47,642 bases of DNA from Roseburia_C amylophila (GTDB lineage Bacteria; Bacillota; Clostridia; Lachnospirales; Lachnospiraceae), in the NCBI RefSeq assembly GCF_025567465.1, contig NZ_JAOQKI010000021.1, positions 1 through 47,642 on the forward strand. The letters are read 5' to 3'. Below the pieces are notes generated by a model. That model saw only the letters and a program-made list of their open reading frames with translations, did no database searches and was not told the origin of the DNA. This document shows, in pieces, positions 24,427-32,606 of the stretch (within the stretch, counting starts at the first letter, position 1; each line of letters opens with the position of its first letter). A program made the position numbers and the translations under genes.

Positions 24427-25581
24427 CTAAATTGTAATAAAATGTCCTGAGAAAATCAGGAAACCAAACATCACCAGATTTAATGTGATTCCCCATGATG
24501 CCAGTGCATACCAGGTTTTCTTCTTATATTTCTTATAGAACTTCGACTTCTTCTGATAGATTTCCGTAACTGCCAGCAATATGCCATGATAGAGTCCGTA
24601 CAAAATATAATGCACCGTCAGACCATGCCACACACCCATCACCAGCATATTGATAAGAAAGCCTGCTGCCGCACCGTTTAATCTGCTTTTAAACCATTTT
24701 TTGTGCATGGATAACATCATAAATCTGGAAAAGACAAAATCCCGAAACCACTCGGACAGGGAAATATGCCACCTTGCCCAGAATTCTTTCATATCCCGGC
24801 TGATAAACGGTTTCTTAAAGTTATCCGGTACGCAGATGCCAAGCATATAGCCGGTTCCCACTGCCATCAGACTGTATCCTGCAAAATCAAAAAACATATA
24901 AAAACCATAGCTGTATGCATAACAAACCATATTCCCTGCTGTCCGGTTCATGAACTGATTCATAATCTGATAGAAGAAATCCGCAAATACGAATTTATAT
25001 GTTGCTCCTAAAACAAGCTTCTGTAAACCAATTCCAAACCGCTCAAGATATTCTCTTCTTCCCGGCACATTATGATAATCCTCCAAGAATCTTCTGCTCC
25101 GGTCAATGGGTCCGCAGCTAAAGGTTGGAAAGAAGATTAAAAATGCTGAAAAATCAAGGATTTTCACCTCTTCTATGGTGCCATCATAAAGTTCAATGAT
25201 AATCTGCACCACCCGGAACGTAAGGTAAGAAATTCCGGTAAACTGAAAAAGATTCATCTCCTTTAACCATGGAAGGTCACATAGTTTACATAATGCAAGT
25301 GGCAGGATGGAAAGCAGCACAAAACTGCGATAAAATGCTGCCTTTCTTCCATATTTCTTTCTTATGTATTCATATCCTCTGACCAGCATCCATTCAATCA
25401 GAAAGTATCCTGCGAAATACGCAAGCGCCGTCAGATTTCCGCCTAACACGCAGACAACCATTACACCGGATACGATAAGGTTATACCAGCGCAGGCTCCT
25501 TTCCATACAGCCAAGAATCAATGCGAAAAGCAATAACAGAATCAATGTGCCAAAGAATGGTGCTCCGCTGTAAAAACTCAT
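24427..25581 (-). CDS. dltB: D-alanyl transfer protein DltB (MBOAT)
   Basis: 384-residue multi-spanning membrane O-acyltransferase. The MBOAT hallmarks are the conserved PTFSCGPIDR segment, FWARWHISLSEWFRDFVFSR, and MGVWHGLTVHYILYGLYHGILL with the active-site His. It starts with ATGA overlapping the dltA stop. It delivers D-alanine across the membrane with DltC. Confidence 0.95.
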   Translation of the reverse strand: MSFYSGAPFFGTLILLLLFALILGCMERSLRWYNLIVSGVMVVCVLGGNLTALAYFAGYFLIEWMLVRGYEYIRKKYGRKAAFYRSFVLLSILPLALCKLCDLPWLKEMNLFQFTGISYLTFRVVQIIIELYDGTIEEVKILDFSAFLIFFPTFSCGPIDRSRRFLEDYHNVPGRREYLERFGIGLQKLVLGATYKFVFADFFYQIMNQFMNRTAGNMVCYAYSYGFYMFFDFAGYSLMAVGTGYMLGICVPDNFKKPFISRDMKEFWARWHISLSEWFRDFVFSRFMMLSMHKKWFKSRLNGAAAGFLINMLVMGVWHGLTVHYILYGLYHGILLAVTEIYQKKSKFYKKYKKKTWYALASWGITLNLVMFGFLIFSGHFITI

Positions 25582-27116
25582 TCTGCCAGACCTCCAAGAT
25601 ATTTTCGGTCTGCCTTGCCATGGTTATTCATTGGCATGGTTTCGATATATTTTATTTTCTTTGGGATCATATAAACCGGAAGGAATTCCTTCAGACCGTT
25701 TTTTACCTGTCTTGAAATCTCAGATGCTTTCTTTCCTGCCATCTGTGCTCCTGTCACAAATGCCGTCAGGCTCTTTACCTTTCCTTCTTCCAGATTCGGC
25801 ACTACGACTGCATGGTCAATCTGAGGAAGTCTTACCATGTTATTCTCAATATCTTCAATTTCAATGCGGTATCCATGCAGCTTCACTTGCAAATCGATTC
25901 TTCCATTATAATAAAGCTGCCCGCCTTTTAAATATCCGGCATCTCCGGTCTTATAACCCCGGTAAGCTTTTCCATCACGGATACAATGGAAAAATGCCTT
26001 CTTTGTCAAATCTGCTCTCATATAATAACCACAGCTTACCGTATCTCCGATAATAACAATCTCGCCCTGTTCTCCTTCCGGCAACACTTTTCCGGCTTTA
26101 TCCCAGATTTCGATATAAGTTCCTGGCTTTTCATGGCCTACCGGAAGGGATTTGCCCCGGGCAATGGTCTCCTGCAATAACTTCTCTGTTATAGTCACAT
26201 CCGTGACTGCCACCGTAGATTCTGTCGGGCCATAAGTATTGATGATAACTGCCTCTGAGAAACGTTCCTTTAACTTCTCTACCGTAGCTGTAGTAAGCAC
26301 TTCCCCGCAGAATAAGAAAAGTTTTAAGGCTTTAATCTTTTCCCCACAGAAATTTCGGTCTGCCAGACACATATCTGCAAAAGACGGTGTGGATACCCAG
26401 ATTTCGATTTCTGACTGTTCTAAGAAGCCCAACATTTCACTGTAGTCACTCTGCATCTTCTTATCCATGGTATAAAGCGTTCCGCCACAGACCAAGGAAG
26501 TGTATAAATCCATTACCGATAAATCAAAGGAAAATGGTGCCTGATTCATAAAATGCGCACCGCTCTTTTCTTTCATGGTACTGCCTAACTGAACCGACCA
26601 TTCAAGATAGTGGCTGAGGCAGTCTCTTGTAATCTCTACACCCTTTGGCTTTCCGGTGCTTCCGGAAGTAAATATGATATACCATACTTCATCTTTAGTC
26701 AGAGGCTGTAGCACATCGGTCTCGTTTGTCTCCTGTTTTACGATTTCTTCTATCTCATCTTTTCTGATTTCTGTTCCGATTTCTGTCTGATAATCACCTT
26801 CTACCACAAAGGTCAGTTCCGGTTCTACGCTTAATACGGTCTCATCCACCCGGCTTACCGGAATGCAGATATCCTGCGGCACATAGCTTCTACCTGCTTT
26901 GGCACAGGCAAGGAAGCATACCACCATATACGGATTCTTATGTCCATATACAATAACCGGCCGCTTACGATCCTGACTATTCTTTGCAATCCATACTGCA
27001 AGCCGGTTGGAATATTCTTCTAACTCCTCATAAGTCAACTTTTGTTCTCTGCTTTGCACTGCACACCGCTTCGGATGTGCCAGGGCAGTTTCTCTGATGT
27101 TCTTTAAAATATCCAT
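25578..27116 (-). CDS. dltA: D-alanine--poly(phosphoribitol) ligase DltA
   Basis: 512-residue adenylating enzyme that activates D-alanine and loads DltC. The AMP-binding core motif is TSGSTGKPKG at residues 150-159, YGPTESTVAVTD follows near 300, and GYKTGDAGY and GRIDLQVKLHGYRIE lie in the C-terminal part, ending in the catalytic-lysine region NHGKADRKYL. It is the first gene of the operon behind the promoter and palindromes at 27147-27230. D-alanylation lowers surface charge and protects against cationic peptides in known Firmicutes. Confidence 0.96.
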   Translation of the reverse strand: MDILKNIRETALAHPKRCAVQSREQKLTYEELEEYSNRLAVWIAKNSQDRKRPVIVYGHKNPYMVVCFLACAKAGRSYVPQDICIPVSRVDETVLSVEPELTFVVEGDYQTEIGTEIRKDEIEEIVKQETNETDVLQPLTKDEVWYIIFTSGSTGKPKGVEITRDCLSHYLEWSVQLGSTMKEKSGAHFMNQAPFSFDLSVMDLYTSLVCGGTLYTMDKKMQSDYSEMLGFLEQSEIEIWVSTPSFADMCLADRNFCGEKIKALKLFLFCGEVLTTATVEKLKERFSEAVIINTYGPTESTVAVTDVTITEKLLQETIARGKSLPVGHEKPGTYIEIWDKAGKVLPEGEQGEIVIIGDTVSCGYYMRADLTKKAFFHCIRDGKAYRGYKTGDAGYLKGGQLYYNGRIDLQVKLHGYRIEIEDIENNMVRLPQIDHAVVVPNLEEGKVKSLTAFVTGAQMAGKKASEISRQVKNGLKEFLPVYMIPKKIKYIETMPMNNHGKADRKYLGGLAE

Positions 27117-27146
27117 ATCATCCCTCTTTTCTTTTTTCTAGGGACA

Positions 27147-27175
27147 ACTATAGCACAATAAAATCACAAGAATAT
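27147..27175 (-). promoter_or_regulatory. Promoter of the dlt operon
   Basis: Minus strand TGCTATAGT (27155-27147), an extended -10 box; the -35 position 17 bases upstream (27170-27175, ATATTC) is poor, which suggests activator dependence. Upstream lie two TTCTTAAAGAA palindromes and a TCACAGTT half-site. Confidence 0.5.
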
Positions 27176-27187
27176 CACAGTTACGAA

Positions 27188-27230
27188 TTCTTAAAGAACA
27201 TTAATCTTTGCTTAGGCAGTTCTTAAAGAA
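27188..27230. repeat. Paired TTCTTAAAGAA palindromes upstream of dltA
   Basis: Two identical 11-base palindromes at 27188-27198 and 27220-27230, 32 bases apart, about three helical turns, immediately upstream of the dlt -35 region. They look like a two-site operator. Confidence 0.75.
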
Positions 27231-27313
27231 ATCTAAAACTTTCTACTTGGTTAATCTGTCTCAACAAAGTCCTGCTGCTTTATGAAATACTTTCTTCTCT
27301 CACTGTGTTATGC

Positions 27314-27319
27314 TATACT
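27314..27319 (+). promoter_or_regulatory. Candidate extended -10 promoter of the FakA-like gene
   Basis: TGCTATACT (TGn plus TATACT) about 55 bases before the start codon, with no good -35 box. Confidence 0.45.
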
Positions 27320-27372
27320 GTGTTTAAAATTTATTCCTGATAAAAAGGAAATAGACAGAAAGAGAGGATTCG

Positions 27373-27627
27373 ATGATGTTAGAATTCAGATATGACACTC
27401 AGCTTTTAATTGAAGGGGAAAATCTAAACGAGGATGCAATTAATGATTACTTTACTAAAAATTTCAAAGGAGACTGTCTTCTGGCAGTTGGTGATGAAGA
27501 ACTGATTAAGATTCATTATCACACCAACGAGCCTTGGAAGGTCTTAGAATACTGCGCAGGTCTTGGTGAAATCTATGACATTGTAGTAGAGGATATGGAC
27601 CGTCAGGCACGGGGGCTTCAGGGTTAA
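27373..27627 (+). CDS. Stand-alone domain related to the FakA/YloV (DAK-like) C-terminal region
   Basis: 84 residues. The core DCLLAVGDEELIKIHYHTNEPWKVLEYC and GEIYDIVVEDMDRQARG match, in order, the GDSxVVVGDDxLVKVHVHTNxPGxVLEYA and IKIENM segments of fatty-acid kinase A (YloV, formerly DAK-phosphatase). It lacks the kinase DhaL domain, so it cannot be a kinase. In FakA this region follows the nucleotide-binding domain and lies near the FakB interface, so a regulatory or decoy role is conceivable; that is inference. AGAGG precedes a double ATG (27373 or 27376). It is monocistronic, followed by tRNA-Leu. Confidence 0.75.
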   Translation: MMLEFRYDTQLLIEGENLNEDAINDYFTKNFKGDCLLAVGDEELIKIHYHTNEPWKVLEYCAGLGEIYDIVVEDMDRQARGLQG

Positions 27628-27634
27628 TCTACAC

Positions 27635-27663
27635 TTGACATGAACTGTATTTCTATATTATTA
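27635..27663 (+). promoter_or_regulatory. Probable promoter of tRNA-Leu
   Basis: TTGACA (27635-27640), 17-base spacer, TTATTA (27658-27663), ending 13 bases before the tRNA. Confidence 0.5.
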
Positions 27664-27676
27664 TAGTTCTTGTCTT

Positions 27677-27756
27677 GCGGGCATGGCGGAATTGGCAGAC
27701 GCGCTAGATTTAGGTTCTAGTGGGAGACCGTGCAGGTTCAAGTCCTGTTGCCCGCA
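27677..27756 (+). tRNA. tRNA-Leu (anticodon TAG)
   Basis: Acceptor GCGGGCA pairs with TGCCCGC. The anticodon stem CTAGA/TCTAG encloses TTTAGGT, and the long variable arm TGGGAGACCGTG is typical of tRNA-Leu. CCA is not encoded. It stands alone, followed by a strong terminator. Confidence 0.95.
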
Positions 27757-27766
27757 GTCCAACCAC

Positions 27767-27802
27767 AAAAAACGGTTCAGGATAATTCCTGAACCGTTTT
27801 TA
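27767..27802. terminator. Strong bidirectional terminator after tRNA-Leu and the anti-sigma gene
   Basis: A 12-base-pair perfect stem (aacggttcagga and its complement, loop TAAT) extended by AAAA/TTTT. It lies between convergent units and can terminate both. Confidence 0.9.
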
Positions 27803-27804
27803 TT

Positions 27805-28737
27805 CTACTTCCCAGTCTCACAGATTGAAGATAGATTTAAACTGTCATAAATCACATGGCTTTCTTCTTCTGAAAAATCTCCACGCAATGTCAGAACAAA
27901 ATCACTATATTCCGTAATCATGCGGGCATAAGTAATCGTATAGCCGCTGTCTGCTGTTTGACTGGTAATGGTCAGTGTCACACCATCTGCTGTGGTATAA
28001 GTACCGGTGCTGTCATAAGCTTCTTTAAAAATATAATCATCCTCATTTGTTATATCCGATACTTCATACTGGATAGACACCGCCTGACTGTCTCCCTTCC
28101 GGTAACTGGCAAAGAATGCTCCCCGGGAAAAAGTGTCTGCATCCCTGGAATCATAGCAAAGCTGACAGGCTTTTTCACTCCAGAGTGTAGGATAATTTGC
28201 TTCTATATAAGAAACGTCAATGCCAATATTCTGGTCTTTAAAAGCATCGCTTAATTTCGGATAGACATAACCCACCTCTATTTTGCCATCAATCTTTTCT
28301 TCTGCCTTCAAGCTCCATAGATCATCCTTAGTTCCTTCGGTAACGGTTCCAACGAAATCAGAAGTTTGAATACGTTCCTCTGTCCGGTCTGTCACCTTGC
28401 TGTCTGCAAAATCAAGATTTTCTCCTGAAAATTCTTCATAATGAATCGTTGTCTCTGTGGCATTTTCCATAAATTCCGTTTCATTATCAATAATAGCAAT
28501 CTGTTTTTGTGCAAGGATCCGCTCTGCCGCATATACACCACAGCCGGTGACTAAAACAAGAAGTGCCACAGCCGCTGCTGTCTGTGCCATTTTCCATGGT
28601 TTCTTCGTTTCCTTCTTCCGCATAGGTACAACCTCCTTTTGGGTTGACTGGTTTAAAATCCTCTCGTTGAGTTCTTCCGAGGGAATATCAGTTGCTATAA
28701 GGGAGTTGTGTAATAAATCATCTAAGGTTGGTTTCAT
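27805..28737 (-). CDS. DUF4367-type membrane anti-sigma protein
   Basis: 310 residues. A cytosolic N-terminus (about 1-50) is followed by one membrane helix (about 50-70, AAAVALLVLVTGCGVYA) and a large extracytoplasmic part whose end (ADGVTLTITSQTADSGYTITYA to SEEESHVIYDSL) resembles DUF4367. It starts with ATGA overlapping the sigma gene stop, the usual link between an ECF sigma factor and its anti-sigma partner. I infer that it holds the sigma factor inactive until an envelope signal arrives. No zinc-anti-sigma HxxxCxxC motif is present, so it is not a ZAS protein. Confidence 0.8.
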   Translation of the reverse strand: MKPTLDDLLHNSLIATDIPSEELNERILNQSTQKEVVPMRKKETKKPWKMAQTAAAVALLVLVTGCGVYAAERILAQKQIAIIDNETEFMENATETTIHYEEFSGENLDFADSKVTDRTEERIQTSDFVGTVTEGTKDDLWSLKAEEKIDGKIEVGYVYPKLSDAFKDQNIGIDVSYIEANYPTLWSEKACQLCYDSRDADTFSRGAFFASYRKGDSQAVSIQYEVSDITNEDDYIFKEAYDSTGTYTTADGVTLTITSQTADSGYTITYARMITEYSDFVLTLRGDFSEEESHVIYDSLNLSSICETGK

Positions 28738-29252
28738 ATGATAAAATCCTCCAATTCCTGCTTCAGATATCTACGTGCACGCATCAGTTTACTTTTCACA
28801 TTACTGATAGAGAGGGACAGCTTTTCTGCAATCTCAGCCACTTTGAAATCTTCCATATAATATAGAAGAATCACGATGCGAAGCTGCTCCGGCAATTTGT
28901 ATACAGCCTTCCACACGGCTTCCTGCTCTTCTTTGCTTACCATATGCTGCTCTAAGTTTTCATCTGCCGAAAATGCTTCCAGTCCCTGCTCCTTCGATAA
29001 GGGAATCTCCGCTGCAATCCTCTTTCGCCAGGCAAATTTCCGCTTCCGGTTCTGCCAGAGCTTTATGGTAATTCCAAGCAGATAGCTTTTGACATTTTCC
29101 TCTTCCTTCCAGTCCTCCTTCTCACACATTGCAAGAAAGGTATCCTGATAGAGTTCTTCTGCCAGTTCCCGGTTCTGTGTCAGCCGGATACAAAAGGAAT
29201 AGATGTCCGTTCCGTATGCCTCAATGTAATGTTCCAGTAATTGTTTGTTCAT
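28734..29252 (-). CDS. ECF-type RNA polymerase sigma factor
   Basis: 172-residue sigma factor with only regions 2 and 4. Region 2 (about 1-75) contains YGTDIYSFCIRLTQNRELAEELYQDTFLAM, and region 4 (about 115-165) contains AVYKLPEQLRIVILLYYMEDFKVAEIAEKLSLSISNVKSKLMRARRYLKQEL, a helix-turn-helix. A TGCAACC-type promoter directly upstream suggests autoregulation. It is translationally coupled to the anti-sigma gene. Confidence 0.93.
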   Translation of the reverse strand: MNKQLLEHYIEAYGTDIYSFCIRLTQNRELAEELYQDTFLAMCEKEDWKEEENVKSYLLGITIKLWQNRKRKFAWRKRIAAEIPLSKEQGLEAFSADENLEQHMVSKEEQEAVWKAVYKLPEQLRIVILLYYMEDFKVAEIAEKLSLSISNVKSKLMRARRYLKQELEDFII

Positions 29253-29310
29253 GCTTCCATTCTCCCAGACCGCGCCGTCATTTGTTTTGGGATGTTTCCC
29301 TTACACCTAT

Positions 29311-29339
29311 ATATTGTAATAACAGAAGAAACGGTTGCA
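29311..29339 (-). promoter_or_regulatory. Candidate ECF-autoregulated promoter
   Basis: Minus strand TGCAACC (29333-29339), 16 bases, then CAATAT (29311-29316), in the arrangement of ECF promoters (an AAC-containing -35 box and about 16 bases). It starts 15 bases after the permease stop. Confidence 0.5.
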
Positions 29340-29353
29340 GTGAAAGTTATTTT

Positions 29354-31906
29354 TTATTCTCCCACATGATGAATCCGCTCTACCAGAGTGCCATCTCCTT
29401 CCATAAATCTACCTGCTGCCAACGGTACGAAAATGCACAGTGCAAACAGTGTCACTATCATGACAACCACCGGAATGACAGGGATAGAAAATGCTACCTT
29501 ATGATAATTCATCCGCTGAAACAACAGCACATCAATGCCAAGTCCCACCGTTGCCGTCAGGAAAAGCGAAATTCCCGCATAATACATCCCTTCTGTCAAA
29601 AGCAGCCTGCGCTGTTGTTTTCCGGTCATGCCAATGCTTTCTAATATTGCAATTTCCCGCCTTCTGCCGGATATACTGCCAAGTTCTGTATTGATATAAT
29701 TCATCACACCGATAAACCCTAAAACTATAGCGATTCCCATTCCTAGCTGCCACATCTTCTGTTCTGCCGGCTTCTGCTCTTTGATACCCTTTAACTTGCT
29801 GCTCCAGGTAATATCTTTTGCATCCTTAGATTCCTGTATCAGCTCTTTGACTTTCTTTTCTGTTTCCTTATCGTATTCCTCGTCATAAATCACCGATACC
29901 TTGTATGTCCACAGGCTCTCTGCCTTATCCTCTAAAAAAGAGTCACTGACTAAAATCATAATCGTCGGTCCCATGGCAGTCGGACCGAGATACGGACTAT
30001 CATCCTCCTGTATTCCCGCAACAGATAAACTTACCTCGCTGGGTCCACGATATGGGCTGTCATCCTTCTGCAGCCCTGCAACAGATGTGCTGTATTTCTT
30101 TGTTTCCTGCCCCGGAAAATAAAAGCTTATTTTCTTATTTTTGACATCCGCATTGGTATATCCCATATATTGCTGGCATAAAAGGCAGCTTTCCCCTGCC
30201 AAAAATGATTTCTCATCGATTGCCGTTTCATTCTGCTGATTGATATAATGAAATGTTTTTTCATCGATTCCAACCACCAGCGCCATGAAATGTTCCGGAT
30301 TCTGCTGATATTCTTCTCTTACATCGTCATATTTTATATACATCCACTGGTCATAGAAATCACGCATCCACTGATCCGAAAAATCCGGCTCCCAGGGTAC
30401 AACGATTGTACTGTAATTTAATTTATGAATTTCCTTCACTCCATCTATTTTTAAAAGTTTCTCACAAAATGCATCATCAAAAGGCTGTTTCCAGTCTGAT
30501 ACATCTGCCACCATACTCTTATTGGTCAGTTCCATATCTGCATTCATATACTGCAGTTCCGCTGTCCGTTTGCTCTGGCTTCCCGCCAGCGTTACCACAC
30601 ATAAAAATACAGTCAGGCTGGTAGATAGTGAAAGAATGACAAGGATTGTTTTCTTCTTCATCCGGCAAAGCTGCTGCCATGCCAGCCGGTAAATAATATT
30701 TTTCCCGGTTCGCTTTTTCTTTCCGGTATAAACTGTCTTTGAAGTCTGATAACCCAGTGCCTCCATGACAGAAATACGCTCTGCTACTCTTACCGGCTTA
30801 CGGCTGGCAAGATAGACCGTCACTGCCATAATAGCAATCGTCAGCACCAGAAACTCCGGTTTTATCGTTACCGCCATCTTTTCTGTACGAATTCCCAGTA
30901 CCCGGATTGTTCCCGGAATCACAAGATAGGACGTCAGAAATCCCAAGCCTGTTCCCAGTAGAATGCCTATTCCACTTAGGATAATCTGCTTCTGCCACAA
31001 CAGCCGGTGCATCTGGCTTTCTGTCATTCCCACAGCCCGCAGCAGTCCATAATAGCGGATATTGTCTTCTATCGATAAATACATGATATTGTAAATCAGT
31101 AAATAGGCACTGAGACAGGTCAACATAATGATTCCCAACATCCCAAGAAAAATTTCCTTTACCTTATCACAGTCCCATGTTGTCTGGATGCTCTGCTTCC
31201 GTTCCAGATTTAATTCTTCTTTCAGCCGGTTCTCTATCCGGTCTGATGCAAACCAGAAACGATATTGATAATAGAGAATGCCGCAGCCATAGTCTGCCTG
31301 ACTGTAGCCTGCCTGTTCAAACACCTCTTCCGTCACGAAACAGTTGGCAGTTTCTTCATAGTCATCTATGATGCCCGTAATTTTCATGGGCTTTTCTACC
31401 TGGGTTCCATCTTTCTTCTGATAGCTTAAAAGCAGCGTATCTCCAATTGTAAGATTTTCCAACTTCCGCTTTTCCAACAGCGTCTTTGTAACCATCACCT
31501 CATCGGCTGTCTCAGGATACCTTCCCTCCTGATGCAGAATGCCGGGCTGATGCATTTTCTCCCGGTAATTTTTATCCTCATATATGATAGAAATATTCTT
31601 TTCACCGATGTTTCCCAGCATAAATTCTGTAATTCCAACTACCTCAATACCAGGATCTGCTTTTACTGTTTCTTCCTGCTCCTTTGTGACTCCACCCATC
31701 AGAATTCCATCATAGAGTTCCCCCACAGAATGCAGCCGCCAGACATACTGCATATGCATGTAGGAAGCCCCTGTCTGCATAACCGTAAACAGCATCAGCA
31801 CCGCCAATACAATTGCCACAAGATACAGGCTGTTTTTCTTTCTGTTGCTCCTTATGGAACGGACTGCCATCTTACGGATGACAGCCTGATTATTATTTTT
31901 AAGCAT
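29354..31906 (-). CDS. ABC transporter permease with two FtsX-like halves
   Basis: 850-residue membrane protein. Helix 1 (about 28-50) precedes a first extracytoplasmic domain (about 50-245), three helices follow (about 255-390), then a fifth helix (about 425-450) leads into a second extracytoplasmic domain (about 450-735) and a last group of three helices. This two-repeat MacB/FtsX plan differs from the ten-helix BceB permeases. The partner ATPase is the next gene upstream. The second domain contains a 20-residue internal duplication. Its start overlaps the ATPase stop (ATGCTTAA). Such exporters handle peptides or lipids; the substrate is unknown. Confidence 0.88.
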   Translation of the reverse strand: MLKNNNQAVIRKMAVRSIRSNRKKNSLYLVAIVLAVLMLFTVMQTGASYMHMQYVWRLHSVGELYDGILMGGVTKEQEETVKADPGIEVVGITEFMLGNIGEKNISIIYEDKNYREKMHQPGILHQEGRYPETADEVMVTKTLLEKRKLENLTIGDTLLLSYQKKDGTQVEKPMKITGIIDDYEETANCFVTEEVFEQAGYSQADYGCGILYYQYRFWFASDRIENRLKEELNLERKQSIQTTWDCDKVKEIFLGMLGIIMLTCLSAYLLIYNIMYLSIEDNIRYYGLLRAVGMTESQMHRLLWQKQIILSGIGILLGTGLGFLTSYLVIPGTIRVLGIRTEKMAVTIKPEFLVLTIAIMAVTVYLASRKPVRVAERISVMEALGYQTSKTVYTGKKKRTGKNIIYRLAWQQLCRMKKKTILVILSLSTSLTVFLCVVTLAGSQSKRTAELQYMNADMELTNKSMVADVSDWKQPFDDAFCEKLLKIDGVKEIHKLNYSTIVVPWEPDFSDQWMRDFYDQWMYIKYDDVREEYQQNPEHFMALVVGIDEKTFHYINQQNETAIDEKSFLAGESCLLCQQYMGYTNADVKNKKISFYFPGQETKKYSTSVAGLQKDDSPYRGPSEVSLSVAGIQEDDSPYLGPTAMGPTIMILVSDSFLEDKAESLWTYKVSVIYDEEYDKETEKKVKELIQESKDAKDITWSSKLKGIKEQKPAEQKMWQLGMGIAIVLGFIGVMNYINTELGSISGRRREIAILESIGMTGKQQRRLLLTEGMYYAGISLFLTATVGLGIDVLLFQRMNYHKVAFSIPVIPVVVMIVTLFALCIFVPLAAGRFMEGDGTLVERIHHVGE
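29981..30100. repeat. 60-base imperfect tandem duplication inside the permease
   Basis: 29981-30040 and 30041-30100 align without gaps, about 70% alike over the first 46 bases. They encode SVAGLQKDDSPYRGP and SVAGIQEDDSPYLGP in the second extracytoplasmic domain. Confidence 0.8.
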
Positions 31907-32606
31907 AGAGCTTTCGTTCCTTCCTGATTTTCCCATCTTCCATGTATACAATCCGGTCTGACAACTGCGCCACGTCCATGTCATGGGTAATCAGAATTGT
32001 AGTCTGCTGATATTTTCGTGCCACTGTTTTTAACAATCCCATAACATCATGGCTGGTCTGTGTGTCAAGATTTCCTGTGGGTTCATCCGCTAAGAGAATA
32101 GCCGGCTTATAAGATAATGCCCGGGCAATTGCTGTTCTCTGCTGCTGACCGCCGGATAACGTACCCGGCAGTGCATCCCGCTTATCTTCTATTTTCAGTT
32201 GCCTTAACAATTCTTCTATATATGCCTTGTCCACATAACCTCCATCCAGCTCGATGGGCAGCACAATATTCTCATACACACTCAAATCAGGAATCAGGTT
32301 ATAGCTTTGAAATACTACACCAACCTTCCTTCTTCGAAAGACTGCCTGCTCTTCCCTCGTCATTGACGCAAGGCTTTTCCCATCAATATAGACTTCTCCG
32401 GATGTTGGCACATCCAATGCTCCTAACATATGCAGCAGCGTACTTTTCCCGCTTCCGGACTTTCCGATGATTGCCACAAATTCTCCCTCTTTTACGGTAA
32501 GGTTCACTCCATCTAAGGCTTTTACCGTATGGGTTCCCAACGGATAATATTTCTTTAACTCCTCTGTCCGTACTACTTCTTTTATTTCATTGGCAGATAA
32601 ATGCAA
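31899..32606 (-). CDS. ABC transporter ATPase (LolD/MacB type)
   Basis: 235-residue ATPase of the antimicrobial-peptide/lipoprotein export class. Walker A GKSGSGKS at 48-55, signature LSGGQQQR at 150-157, Walker B LLADEPTGNLD at 171-181, as in LolD. The only open start is TTG at 32606 (GGGGG seven bases upstream), lying within the end of the kinase gene; I keep it, as no better start exists. It ends overlapping the permease start. Confidence 0.93.
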   Translation of the reverse strand: MHLSANEIKEVVRTEELKKYYPLGTHTVKALDGVNLTVKEGEFVAIIGKSGSGKSTLLHMLGALDVPTSGEVYIDGKSLASMTREEQAVFRRRKVGVVFQSYNLIPDLSVYENIVLPIELDGGYVDKAYIEELLRQLKIEDKRDALPGTLSGGQQQRTAIARALSYKPAILLADEPTGNLDTQTSHDVMGLLKTVARKYQQTTILITHDMDVAQLSDRIVYMEDGKIRKERKLYA

